A DNA stretch of 64,000 nt. Source: Neisseriaceae bacterium (GTDB lineage: Bacteria > Pseudomonadota > Gammaproteobacteria > Burkholderiales > UBA11063). Both the position numbers and the translations under genes were made by a program. The notes beneath the pieces are model-generated. The model was given only the letters and a program-made list of their open reading frames with translations, was not told the origin of the DNA and made no database searches. Location: positions 62,001-126,000 of the forward strand of contig RXJX01000002.1 in NCBI GenBank assembly GCA_003963245.1, written 5' to 3'. The first letter of the stretch is position 1; every line of letters begins with the position of its first letter. Of this stretch, positions 52,720-61,595 are shown piece after piece.

Positions 52720-53824
52720 ATTTACCTCCATCTTTCTTTTTGTCATAGTCATCGTTAAATATAGAACTACTATTGAGTGTAGCATTGTTATTCTTATTAT
52801 TAATTGCAATTGGAAACCCATTCAGTTGGCGCCATAATTCATAACCTAGCAGAACTTTGTTTAACTGAATATAAGCTTGTACCTGAGCACCCATTCTTAA
52901 AAAGTTCTTTGATGGCCAAGAAGGTTCTTTTGCATCAGGTTCTATCAGAACTCGAAACATACCATTTGCGCCTGATGCATAATCTACAACTTTAACTACG
53001 CCACCAAAAGTACCAATTGAAACAGATGGCCAACCGCTAAATTGAATTGAAGGCCATCCATCAAATACTAAGCGAACCTTGCGACCAGGTGATACTAATG
53101 GAACATCATTTCCACTAATATAGATTTCTACTGCTATATTGTCTGTGGCAGGTAAGAATGTGGCTAATACATCGCCTGATTTTACAACTTTACTTCCTGA
53201 ACTTGCGAGTGTATTAATCACAATACCGTCTCGATCCGCTAAAATTAACTGGCTAGACTGACGAGATAAAGAAGACTGTGCTTTAATTAATTGCGATTTA
53301 TAATATTGTTGATCTGCAAGCGACTTCTGATAATTAATTTGCGCCAACTCAAACTCTCGTTTAGAGGTAAGCCCGTTCTTATAAAGGTTTTGTTGTCGAT
53401 TAAGATTACTTAGCGCAAGCTTTGTTGCCTCAGCAGTAGAGTTAAGGCGCTCTTGCAATGCATCAACTTCAGAACTTAAGCGACTTAATAAGAAGGGATC
53501 AACATCAACTATTTCTGCAATCTTTTCACCTTTTTTAACATGACTGCCATCCCTAACAAACCACTTATCTACACGCCCACCAACTGTAGAAACAATTTGC
53601 TGTACCCGATCTTCCGGATGCAACGCAGTAATTTGCCCACTACCAGTAGAAGTTTGAACCCACGGCACAAACATTATTCCTACAAAAGTAAGAAATAAAA
53701 TTAGGATCAAAACTCCTATCCGAGGAAAAAACCTAGAAACTAAAATACCATCAATATTATTAAATGCCCTAATATCGTCTTGCTTATACATTGCATACTG
53801 TTTATCAAAATCAAAACCCATCAT
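52709..53824 (-). CDS. HlyD-family membrane fusion (periplasmic adaptor) protein
   Basis: A 371-residue adaptor: short cytoplasmic N-terminus, one transmembrane helix (about 35-55), a lipoyl/barrel-sandwich half motif (VGGRVDKWFVRDGSHVKKGEKIAEI), a helical hairpin with heptad character (about 110-185), the second half motif (LADRDGIVINTLASSGSKVVKSGDVLATF), and a beta-barrel domain. This is the standard layout linking an inner-membrane pump to TolC. A second ATG at 53821 is an equal start candidate (AGGTG upstream). It sits 5 nt downstream of the ABC gene, so the three genes form one export complex. Confidence 0.92.
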   Translation of the reverse strand: MMGFDFDKQYAMYKQDDIRAFNNIDGILVSRFFPRIGVLILILFLTFVGIMFVPWVQTSTGSGQITALHPEDRVQQIVSTVGGRVDKWFVRDGSHVKKGEKIAEIVDVDPFLLSRLSSEVDALQERLNSTAEATKLALSNLNRQQNLYKNGLTSKREFELAQINYQKSLADQQYYKSQLIKAQSSLSRQSSQLILADRDGIVINTLASSGSKVVKSGDVLATFLPATDNIAVEIYISGNDVPLVSPGRKVRLVFDGWPSIQFSGWPSVSIGTFGGVVKVVDYASGANGMFRVLIEPDAKEPSWPSKNFLRMGAQVQAYIQLNKVLLGYELWRQLNGFPIAINNKNNNATLNSSSIFNDDYDKKKDGGKYDK

Positions 53825-53829
53825 TTCAC

Positions 53830-55527
53830 CTAAGATAAATAGCGTTTAATAAGGATGCGAAGTTCACTAATATTATCAGTTACAAATGCGCCTGAATCTT
53901 TAACCAATAGAATAAAATTATCATAACTAATATGATTATCTTCATTTCCTGAAAAGCAAATAACTGTAGTAGACGTTTCGCTGGACAAATAATTTAAAAT
54001 ATTTTGCTGAATTTGCTTATTTATACGATCAAAAATTTCAGTAATGATAATCATCGGCGATTCAGTCAAGATTGCCTTAGCTATTTTTAATTGAATAATA
54101 TGATGCTCCTGCAATGGAAAACCATTCCCAATCAATCGAGTGTCCAATTTATTCTCTAGCGAATACACTACACTATATAAATTAACTAATTTTAGTATAT
54201 TATTGATATTACCCTGCATTAAATCAGAAACACCAAACTCGAGAAATTCACGAATAGTACAATCAAACATGTTCACATCATCAATCAAGGTAATTTGACT
54301 GCGCAAATAATGTTGATCAAAATCGGATATTTGAATGTCATTAAAAGTAATATTTCCAGAATCTGGATGAATAAGGTTAGTTATTAATTTAATCAAGATT
54401 GATTTGCTAACTTGATCTGTTGATAATAATAGATTATTCGTACTTTGCTCAATAGCAATATTGAATTTGTGCTGAACACCAAAATAATCTTTATACATAA
54501 CATTATCAAGTTTTAGAAGTAGCGATGGCTTATCACGACTAATTGTATTAACATGATTTATATTCGTCACCTTACCTATTTTTTCATTTTCAATTACTAA
54601 TAAATGCTCCATTTCGTCTGCAGATGCGATCAGTTCATAGTATTTATCATAATAAATACTGAGTTTTGATACACCATACAATGAAGTTGTATATAAAATT
54701 TCTGCCGCGACTAATTGCCCCAAACTAAGCTGTGACTGAATTACTAAAATTGATCCTATGCTTAAAAGTGCAATTGTCACAATTACATACAATATGCTTA
54801 GGATAGTTATTTGTGCAAAAGTTACACTCCAATATCTTTTACGTGTTTCAATATAATCATTAACTAATCTATACCCTTTACTAACAGCATAATCTTTATT
54901 CGTACCAGATTTGAAAAATGTATTCATTCTGAAAACATCGTCAATCCAAGCAAAAACAGCAAATTTTGCCTCAGAACGAGAAATCGCCCTAGAAATCGCT
55001 TTTTTTGAAAAAAATGCCCATGTAATCCAAATGACTACAGAGATTATTAAATTCAAGATAAGAAAATATGGATGATAGAAGCTGGATAAAATAAAGCTCA
55101 CCACAATACTTAAAGCTATAAGCAATCCTTCAATGATCAACTCTGATGCATTTCTTTGAATATTAAATATTTCAAAATAACGACTGCTTAAATCGCTGGT
55201 ATTATGGGAGTGAAAACTTTCATAATTGCTATAGATTGATTTCAATAATATATCAGAAGACATCCGGACAAAAGAATTACGTTTATAAATCTCAATTAGA
55301 AATTTCTGGAGCACGCTAAGCACAGTTGCAAAACTAATCAAAAATAGTAAAACAGCACTCAGAACAACTACAGGTTGAATCAATGCAGTATATATTACAG
55401 AGGTAATTAACACTTGTATAGAAAGGGGTAACGCTAGATTGAGTAAGGCAACAATTAAGCCATAAACGGCAATTAAGCCAAAGAATTTTTTATCACAAAA
55501 GACTAAATAGTTTAAAATTTCACGCAT
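53830..55527 (-). CDS. ABC exporter-like protein with a degenerate ATPase domain
   Basis: A 565-residue half-transporter of the type I secretion/exporter layout: six hydrophobic helices (about 15-290) and a C-terminal domain aligned to an ABC ATPase (about 330-565). The fold markers are there (SGNITFNDIQISDFDQHYLRSQITLID), but the catalytic motifs are ruined. Walker A reads STDQVSKS (369-376; glycines lost, Lys375 kept), the Q-loop Gln is Asp, the signature LSGGQ is LQEHH (472-476), Walker B is IIITE (493-497, Asp to Thr) and the H-loop histidine is Gly527. The reading frame is intact, so this looks like functional divergence rather than decay. ATP hydrolysis by a homodimer is not expected. 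It leads the ABC-hlyD-tolC operon and is divergent from marR. Confidence 0.85.
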   Translation of the reverse strand: MREILNYLVFCDKKFFGLIAVYGLIVALLNLALPLSIQVLITSVIYTALIQPVVVLSAVLLFLISFATVLSVLQKFLIEIYKRNSFVRMSSDILLKSIYSNYESFHSHNTSDLSSRYFEIFNIQRNASELIIEGLLIALSIVVSFILSSFYHPYFLILNLIISVVIWITWAFFSKKAISRAISRSEAKFAVFAWIDDVFRMNTFFKSGTNKDYAVSKGYRLVNDYIETRKRYWSVTFAQITILSILYVIVTIALLSIGSILVIQSQLSLGQLVAAEILYTTSLYGVSKLSIYYDKYYELIASADEMEHLLVIENEKIGKVTNINHVNTISRDKPSLLLKLDNVMYKDYFGVQHKFNIAIEQSTNNLLLSTDQVSKSILIKLITNLIHPDSGNITFNDIQISDFDQHYLRSQITLIDDVNMFDCTIREFLEFGVSDLMQGNINNILKLVNLYSVVYSLENKLDTRLIGNGFPLQEHHIIQLKIAKAILTESPMIIITEIFDRINKQIQQNILNYLSSETSTTVICFSGNEDNHISYDNFILLVKDSGAFVTDNISELRILIKRYLS

Positions 55528-55648
55528 AGTTTACTTACTGTAAAAATTGTTTTTATTATCTAAGGAAGAAACCTACTGTCATACTCAGTCGAATTATATT
55601 GCCGAATCGAAACTCAGCAACAATGCTTTTTATTCAAAAAGAATCGCT

Positions 55649-55690
55649 ATGTTAACATCAAAATAGTTGAATAATCAACTATTTTGATGT
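55649..55690 (-). promoter_or_regulatory. promoter and 36-bp MarR-type operator upstream of the ABC-HlyD-TolC operon
   Basis: A perfect inverted repeat with 16-bp arms, ACATCAAAATAGTTGA (55655-55670) and TCAACTATTTTGATGT (55675-55690), with centre ATAA. On the minus strand it covers the -35 TTGATT (55678-55673) and the whole 18-nt spacer up to the -10 TAACAT (55654-55649). A bound repressor would block the promoter. A close copy lies before the carbonic anhydrase gene. Confidence 0.82.
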
Positions 55691-55717
55691 CCGCTATTAG
55701 TTACCTCAATGTAGCTG

Positions 55718-55726
55718 TGGTATAAT
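55718..55726 (+). promoter_or_regulatory. extended -10 promoter of marR
   Basis: TGGTATAAT gives a TGn extension and a consensus -10; the transcript start should be near 55733, about 50 nt before the ATG. The 36-bp operator lies roughly 45-80 nt upstream of that start, so autoregulation is possible but weaker than control of the divergent operon. Confidence 0.6.
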
Positions 55727-55784
55727 AATCAGATGGCAAATTGTCAGCCAATTTATCATCATTAATTTAGGAATTATACTAAAA

Positions 55785-56213
55785 ATGTTATTACAAAGCA
55801 GCATCTTCAGAGAAATAGACAATCTATCCAGACATATTAATGGAATCTATGAAAAAATATTCAAAAAATATGGCTTGCAGCGTGGGCAATTTGTATTTAT
55901 AACACGGATAGTGGAAAATCAGAATATCAATTTGAAGCAGTTGGCACGAAATGTCCGAGTAGATAAAACCACAGTAACCAAAGCCATTCAGAAATTAGAG
56001 GACTCTGGTTACATCATCAAACAGACTGATCATATTGATAACCGTGTGATTCATTTATTTCCTACCGAAAAATGTATCCACATCTATAATTGCATTATTC
56101 AAGAAAAAAATCAGATCTTAGGTAACTTGATTAATAAATTTACGCCAGAAGAATTTGAATTTTATATCAAAATGACTATTAGCATGAATACGCACCTAGA
56201 TAAAATTCAGTAG
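55785..56213 (+). CDS. MarR-family transcriptional regulator
   Basis: A 142-residue winged HTH regulator. The DNA-binding core reads LKQLARNVRVDKTTVTKAIQ KLEDSGYI in two adjoining segments, followed by the wing with the conserved D-x-R (HIDNRVIHLFPTEK), and helical ends that make the dimer. MarR proteins usually repress a divergent export operon and let go when a phenolic or other small molecule binds. The perfect inverted repeat in front of it, and a near copy at 51222-51252, are its likely operators. Targets would then be ABC-hlyD-tolC and carbonic anhydrase-bestrophin. Confidence 0.92.
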   Translation: MLLQSSIFREIDNLSRHINGIYEKIFKKYGLQRGQFVFITRIVENQNINLKQLARNVRVDKTTVTKAIQKLEDSGYIIKQTDHIDNRVIHLFPTEKCIHIYNCIIQEKNQILGNLINKFTPEEFEFYIKMTISMNTHLDKIQ

Positions 56214-56551
56214 ACACTCGGCTAAAAAATATAGTATCCCTAAAAAACTATATACAATGGCTGTGTTACCTTATATTAATGCCTCTATTTCACCATTATT
56301 AGCTATTCAAATACTACTATTGCAGAGCTTATTATTGCAGCGCAATAAACCAGAGCAAAACTCGCCAAGCACTTGGGATTAAATGGTATAATCGAGGCAT
56401 ATTATGCCATTTTCAGTGTTATATAGCGGCTAGATAACTTAAAAGCTTATGACAGTGGAAGTGACATTTTAAATCTATCACCATAGTGTTATTGGTTTAT
56501 AAACCCAAAACATCATCACATAAGCATTATAACTAGGGAGTGCAAACTATC
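56214..56551 (+). other. 338-bp region upstream of thrA
   Basis: It contains the thrA promoter candidate (56384-56392) and a leader of about 150 nt. The leader has a GGTTTATAAACC palindrome (about 56494-56505) but no Thr/Ile-rich leader peptide or terminator-like T tract, so enteric-type attenuation is not seen. The first half, after marR, holds nothing that I can name. Confidence 0.4.
56384..56392 (+). promoter_or_regulatory. extended -10 promoter candidate for thrABC
   Basis: TGGTATAAT (TGn plus a consensus -10), the same 9-mer as before marR. The -35 region is weak. The predicted leader to the thrA start is about 150 nt. Confidence 0.5.
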
Positions 56552-59008
56552 GTGGAATTAGCTAGAAATTTTTATACAGTTCACAAATTTGGCGGATCAA
56601 GTGTTGCTGATGCCAGCAGATTTATCGAAGTAACTAAAATCTTAAATGGTTCAAAAGAAATTATCGTTGTATCAGCAACTAAAGGTACAACAACTAAACT
56701 ACAAAACATGCTGGATGCTGCTCGTGATGGTCAATCGTGGAAAATGGATTTAGCTAATTTAGAACAAATGCATCAATTGATCGTTAAAAATCTATTACCT
56801 GAAAATAAACATACCGAATTATTCTCCGTATTAAATCATGATTTTAAAACAATCGCAAATATCTTCGATACAGTAAATCAAATCGCTACCTATTCAACTG
56901 AGATTCAAGATTTCGTATTGGGTTATGGTGAACAATGGTCAGCACGGATTTTGGCAACTTTATTGTCTCTACACAATAAAGCACTTTATCTCGATGCGAC
57001 CGAAGTACTTTATTCTTATAAAAGCGGTGGTGTAGTTGGAATCGATTGGGAGCGCAGTGAAAAGGCATTACAAGAATATTTCGTAAATAAAGACTTTGAT
57101 CAATTAGTAATTACAGGATTTATTGCCTCAACTGCTGACGGTAAACGTACTACACTAGGGCGTAATGGTAGTGATTATTCTGGTGCAATTTTCGCACGTT
57201 TATTCCACGCTGTCGAATTAATCATTTGGACGGACGTTGATGGAATTTACACAGCGCATCCGGCCAAAGTCAAATCAGCCTTCTGTATTGATACCCTATC
57301 TTACAAGGAAGCATTAGAATTAGCTTACTTTGGTGCCAGCGTATTGCATCCAATGACAATTTCTCCGGTTGCCGAAGAAAATATTCCAATGTATATTAAA
57401 AACAGCTACAACCCAACAGCAGCCGGAACTTACATTAGCCAAAGCTCAACTAAATCCAAACACCTGATCAAAGGGTTAACTTATGTTGATGACATCGCCC
57501 TTCTTAATATTGAAGGAGCTGGCATGGCTGGAGTTTCAGGCAGTGCAGCGCGGATTTTTGAAATTATGCGTCAGTGCGAAGTATCGGTTATCTTGATTTC
57601 TCAAGCCAGCTCTGAGCACTCATTATGTCTTGCGATTGCCAATAAATCAGTTAATGCTGCAATCAATGCACTAAACACTAATCTTAAATTTGAAATCGAA
57701 AATGGACAAATCAACAAAGTGACCGCAGATACAGGTTGTGCAATTCTAGCTGCAGTTGGTGATGGTATGGTTGGTAGTCCAGGTGTGGCAGGTAAATTCT
57801 TTGAAACCTTAGCTAAAGCCAATATCAATATTCGTGCAATTGCGCAAGGTGCTTCAGAACGTAATATTTCTGCTGTAATTAATAGCAAAGACATTAACAA
57901 AGCATTGCAAGCTGCGCACTCTGGTTTCTATTTATCTGACCAGGTAATTTCTGTTGGTTTGATCGGTCCAGGTGGAATTGGTTCTACTTTCTTAGATCAA
58001 GTCGAAGAAGCGCGTGCGACTATTAAAGCCAAATACCATGTAGATATTTGTGTACGTGGAATTATGAACAGCAAACAAATGTTACTTAGTGATGATGCTC
58101 TATCAGGCAATTGGCGTGACAATTTTGCCAAAAACCCGATTGAACCAGACATGGATACCTTTACTGCGCATTTATTAAGCGGTGATGTTCCACATGCTGT
58201 TATTATTGACTGTACAGCAAGCACAGCACTATCTAAACAATATCTTAATTTCTTTAACCAAGGCTTTAATGTTATTACACCAAATAAACATGCCAATGCT
58301 GGTGATATTGAGTACCATAACCAAATCAAGGCAACTGCGCGTAAAAATGGTAATCATTATCTATATGAAGCTACAGTATGTGCTGGTTTACCAGTAATTA
58401 ACACTCTACAAGATTTGATTAAAACTGGTGATGAAATTATCACGATTGAAGGTGTGGTATCTGGAACACTAAGTTTTATTTTCAATGAATTAGGTAAAGG
58501 ACGCATTTTCTCTGATATCGTTAAAGATGCTAAGGAGTTAGGCTATACTGAACCAGATCCACGTGAAGATTTATCAGGACAAGACGTTGCTCGTAAATTA
58601 GTTTGCTTATCGCGTGAAATTGGTTATAATGTTTCATTAAGCGATATCAAAGTAACTAACTTAGTTCCTGAAGAATTACGCGATTGCTCAGTTGATGAAT
58701 TTATGGCTCGCTTGCCACAATTTGATGACCGAATTATGGGTATGGCAAATGAAGCTGCCGCTAAAGGTGAAAAATTAACCTATGCAGGAAAAATCCATGC
58801 TGATGGTACGGTAAGTGTTGCGATTCAGTCGGTAGCACAAAGCCACCCTCTAGCTCGCTTAAATGGTACTGATAATATCATCATTTTCCAAACTAAACGT
58901 TATGATGCAACGCGCCCAATGATTATTCAAGGACCTGGTGCGGGTGCTGCGGTTACAGCTGCAGGTATCTTCGCTGATTTACTACGTTTAACTTCTTATT
59001 TATACTAA
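56552..59008 (+). CDS. thrA: bifunctional aspartate kinase / homoserine dehydrogenase I
   Basis: Fused enzyme for the first and third steps from aspartate to threonine. It has 818 residues from the GTG at 56552 (AGGGAG upstream; an in-frame GTG at 56540 is possible), close to the 820 of E. coli ThrA. The kinase begins with VHKFGGSSVADASRF and has TLGRNGSDYSGA; tandem ACT domains follow (about 310-455, with GMAGVSGSAARIFE and GSPGVAGKFFETL), which bind threonine for feedback. The dehydrogenase half begins SVGLIGPGGIGSTFLDQV and shows the conserved GVVSGTLSFIFNEL and YTEPDPREDLSGQDVARKL. It is followed by thrB (13 nt) and thrC, an operon order typical of Gammaproteobacteria. Confidence 0.96.
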   Translation: MELARNFYTVHKFGGSSVADASRFIEVTKILNGSKEIIVVSATKGTTTKLQNMLDAARDGQSWKMDLANLEQMHQLIVKNLLPENKHTELFSVLNHDFKTIANIFDTVNQIATYSTEIQDFVLGYGEQWSARILATLLSLHNKALYLDATEVLYSYKSGGVVGIDWERSEKALQEYFVNKDFDQLVITGFIASTADGKRTTLGRNGSDYSGAIFARLFHAVELIIWTDVDGIYTAHPAKVKSAFCIDTLSYKEALELAYFGASVLHPMTISPVAEENIPMYIKNSYNPTAAGTYISQSSTKSKHLIKGLTYVDDIALLNIEGAGMAGVSGSAARIFEIMRQCEVSVILISQASSEHSLCLAIANKSVNAAINALNTNLKFEIENGQINKVTADTGCAILAAVGDGMVGSPGVAGKFFETLAKANINIRAIAQGASERNISAVINSKDINKALQAAHSGFYLSDQVISVGLIGPGGIGSTFLDQVEEARATIKAKYHVDICVRGIMNSKQMLLSDDALSGNWRDNFAKNPIEPDMDTFTAHLLSGDVPHAVIIDCTASTALSKQYLNFFNQGFNVITPNKHANAGDIEYHNQIKATARKNGNHYLYEATVCAGLPVINTLQDLIKTGDEIITIEGVVSGTLSFIFNELGKGRIFSDIVKDAKELGYTEPDPREDLSGQDVARKLVCLSREIGYNVSLSDIKVTNLVPEELRDCSVDEFMARLPQFDDRIMGMANEAAAKGEKLTYAGKIHADGTVSVAIQSVAQSHPLARLNGTDNIIIFQTKRYDATRPMIIQGPGAGAAVTAAGIFADLLRLTSYLY

Positions 59009-59021
59009 ACAGGAAGAAGTT

Positions 59022-59963
59022 ATGAGTTTATTAAAAGCAGGTGTTAACCGCGTAAGTGCTTTTGCGCCAGCAACCAGCGCTAATCTGGGAGTTGGCTTTG
59101 ATATTCTCGGTTTAGCATTAGATGCGGTGGGTGACACCGTTACCCTGACTAAGCGTGATGATAATCAAATTGTAATTGAAAAGATTAATTCAGTTACTGG
59201 ATTACCACTTGAACCGACCAAAAATACTGCTTCATTCGCTGTGCAGAAAATGTGTGAGGATTTAGGTATCACCAGCGGATTTTCATTGCAAATTGACAAA
59301 GGTATTGCAATGGGTTCTGGCATGGGTGGTTCTGCTGCCTCAGCTGTTGCTGCAGTAGTTGCATTAAATGGATTTCTAAGCACGCCAATTAGCAAAGAGC
59401 GCTTAGTTGAATTTGCACTCTACGGTGAAGAAATTGCTTCTGGCGGGCGTCATGCGGATAATGTTGCACCATGTGTTTTTGGTGGAATTACCCTTATTCG
59501 TAGTATAGCACCAATGGAGGTTATTAATCTACCCTACCCTGAGCTTTACTGTGTGATAGTTCATCCACATTTACAGGTTGAAACCAAAAGTGCACGCGGT
59601 ATTCTAAGTCCAACTGTTCCACTTAAAAAATACATTGAACAATCTGCCGCTCTTGCAGCAGCAATCTGTGCATTTTACCAAAAAAACGTTGAATTACTTC
59701 GTCGCTCAATGCTGGATTTGATCATTGAACCGCAACGCGCTGCTTTGGTAACTGGATATTATGATGTAAAACAAGCTGCTCTTGATGCTGGTGCAATTAG
59801 TGCAACTTTGTCTGGTTCTGGTCCAAGCTTACTAGCTTTCTGTGAAAGTAAAGCTAACGCAGAATTAGTTGCACAGGCGATGCTTACGGCATTTAAACAA
59901 CATCAGGTTGAAGCAGATCACTGGATTTCGCCAATAAATCCTAATGGCGCTTACACCCTTTAA
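59022..59963 (+). CDS. thrB: homoserine kinase
   Basis: GHMP-family kinase that phosphorylates homoserine to O-phosphohomoserine. It has 313 residues, close to the E. coli enzyme. Motif 1 is FAPATSANLGVGFDILGLAL, the ATP-binding motif 2 is GIAMGSGMGGSAASAVAAVV, and motif 3 is AISATLSGSGPSLLAF. It starts 13 nt after thrA, and thrC follows after 39 nt, so all three enzymes come from one transcript. Confidence 0.97.
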   Translation: MSLLKAGVNRVSAFAPATSANLGVGFDILGLALDAVGDTVTLTKRDDNQIVIEKINSVTGLPLEPTKNTASFAVQKMCEDLGITSGFSLQIDKGIAMGSGMGGSAASAVAAVVALNGFLSTPISKERLVEFALYGEEIASGGRHADNVAPCVFGGITLIRSIAPMEVINLPYPELYCVIVHPHLQVETKSARGILSPTVPLKKYIEQSAALAAAICAFYQKNVELLRRSMLDLIIEPQRAALVTGYYDVKQAALDAGAISATLSGSGPSLLAFCESKANAELVAQAMLTAFKQHQVEADHWISPINPNGAYTL

Positions 59964-60002
59964 TTTTGAATTAATTTATACTGAAAATAGGAATATAACA
60001 AG

Positions 60003-61277
60003 ATGTTATTTTATAGTACTCGTGACAAAAACAACACCAAAACAGTTAGTCAAGCGATTTTGCAAGGCCTGGCTGAAGATGGTGGTTTATTTGTCCCTCA
60101 ACAATTCCCACAAATCGACTGGGCAAAACTGGATCCTAAACTTAGTTACCCAGAATTTGCTGCTACAATTTTGGCTGATTATTTCAAAGGCGATGAGTTG
60201 GAATCTCAATTAGCTGATATTTGCAAAAATGCTTTTAATTTCCCTTTAGTAGTTCGCCAACTAAATGACAATACTTCAATCATGGAATTATTTCATGGTC
60301 CAACCTTGTCTTTTAAAGATTTTGGTGCGCGTTTTTTAGCTGAGTGCATGAGTCGCCTATCTAAAAACCGTAAAACAACGATTGTGGTTGCAACTTCTGG
60401 TGATACTGGTTCAGCGGTAGCCAGTGCTTTTCATCAAAAACCAAATGTGGACGTGGTCGTAATGTTTCCCAAAGAGCAAATCTCCAAACGTCAAGAACAG
60501 CAAATTACTTGTTGGGGTGATAATATCTGCGCACTAGCCGTTGAAGGTACCTTTGATGATTGTCAAAAAATTGTTAAACAAGCATTTAGTGATGAATGGT
60601 GGACATCTCAGGCACACTTAAGTAGCGCTAACAGTATCAACATTGCGCGTTTATTACCACAATTAACTTATTATGCCTATACTAGCTGGCAGTTTTATCT
60701 GAACAACAAAGAGCAGGCGGGATATGTAATTCCAACTGGTAATGTTGGTAATTCAACTGCAGCATACTGGGCAAAAGCAATGGGCTTCCCAATCCGTGAA
60801 ATCGTTCTAGCAACCAACGCTAATCGAGTAATTTCTGATTATATCGCTAGCGGTAAATTTGAACCTAAAGCCAGTGTAGCAACAATTGCCAATGCCATGG
60901 ATGTTGGTAACCCAAGTAATTTTGAACGTCTAAGTCATTTATATAATACTTTAGATAATTTCAAAGCTAATGTAACCGCGTTTAGTGTGAATGATGAACA
61001 AATTCGCCAAATTATCCGTGAAGTTAACCAACAATTTAATTATGTAGTATGTCCGCATACGGCAACTGGTTATTTTGCGCGTAAAGAATTAAGTTCGTCG
61101 CCATGGATAATTGCAGCAACTGCAGACCCATGTAAATTTGAAACGATTATTGAACCAATCACAGGTACAACTCTTCCTGTTGCAGCTCAATTGCAAGCTA
61201 TTTTGGCAAAACCAGCTCAAGTAGTTGAGGTTCCTGCCGATATCAAAGCTGTACAACAGGCTTTTTCTGCCAAATAA
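60003..61277 (+). CDS. thrC: threonine synthase
   Basis: PLP enzyme that converts O-phosphohomoserine to threonine. It has 424 residues and belongs to the long gamma-type/yeast class: MLFYSTRDKNNTKTVSQAIL and GLAEDGGLFVPQQFP at the N-terminus, the PLP lysine in GPTLSFKDFGARFLAE, the SGDTGSAVASAF phosphate loop, and IPTGNVGNSTAAYWAKAMG. It ends the thrABC operon at a strong terminator. Confidence 0.97.
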   Translation: MLFYSTRDKNNTKTVSQAILQGLAEDGGLFVPQQFPQIDWAKLDPKLSYPEFAATILADYFKGDELESQLADICKNAFNFPLVVRQLNDNTSIMELFHGPTLSFKDFGARFLAECMSRLSKNRKTTIVVATSGDTGSAVASAFHQKPNVDVVVMFPKEQISKRQEQQITCWGDNICALAVEGTFDDCQKIVKQAFSDEWWTSQAHLSSANSINIARLLPQLTYYAYTSWQFYLNNKEQAGYVIPTGNVGNSTAAYWAKAMGFPIREIVLATNANRVISDYIASGKFEPKASVATIANAMDVGNPSNFERLSHLYNTLDNFKANVTAFSVNDEQIRQIIREVNQQFNYVVCPHTATGYFARKELSSSPWIIAATADPCKFETIIEPITGTTLPVAAQLQAILAKPAQVVEVPADIKAVQQAFSAK

Positions 61278-61310
61278 AAAAAGTGAGGGTTTAAACTCTC
61301 ACTTTTTTTA
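61275..61310. terminator. bidirectional rho-independent terminator
   Basis: Stem AAAGTGAG / CTCTCACTTT with an inner GTTTAAAC palindrome, flanked by an A run on the left and seven T on the right. It ends thrC on the plus strand and would also end the small minus-strand ORF at 61322-61420. Confidence 0.85.
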
Positions 61311-61321
61311 TTTCCTAAAGT

Positions 61322-61420
61322 CTATCTTTTTGATAGAACCCAAGACCGAGACTCCATTTCACTTGCTTGTATCACAAGTTCAACATAAGTCTCAACTATT
61401 TTTTTTATTGCCCGTAACAT
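61322..61420 (-). CDS. candidate small protein of 32 residues
   Basis: A minus-strand frame from ATG 61420 encodes MLRAIKKIVETYVELVIQAS followed by EMESRSWVLSKR. It looks like one amphipathic helix with a basic tail. Support: a possible ribosome binding site (GGGA 7 nt upstream), a possible promoter (TACAAT -10 with TTCCAA 17 nt upstream, on the minus strand near 61450-61480), and the thrC terminator, which is symmetric and lies directly after its stop. An in-frame ATG at 61432 would add MGFI. I know no matching family. Without conservation data it stays a candidate. Confidence 0.35.
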   Translation of the reverse strand: MLRAIKKIVETYVELVIQASEMESRSWVLSKR

Positions 61421-61595
61421 AATAAATCCCATTTTTAAAAATATTTACAGGCGTGATTGTACAAGATTATTATGTCTATTGGAATAGATATTTTATCTAT
61501 ATGGAATTTTAATAAAAATAAACATGTGAAATATAACTAAATCATAGGTGATTTATGATAATATTAAATCAGTCCTACTAGAAGAGTTTATTGAC

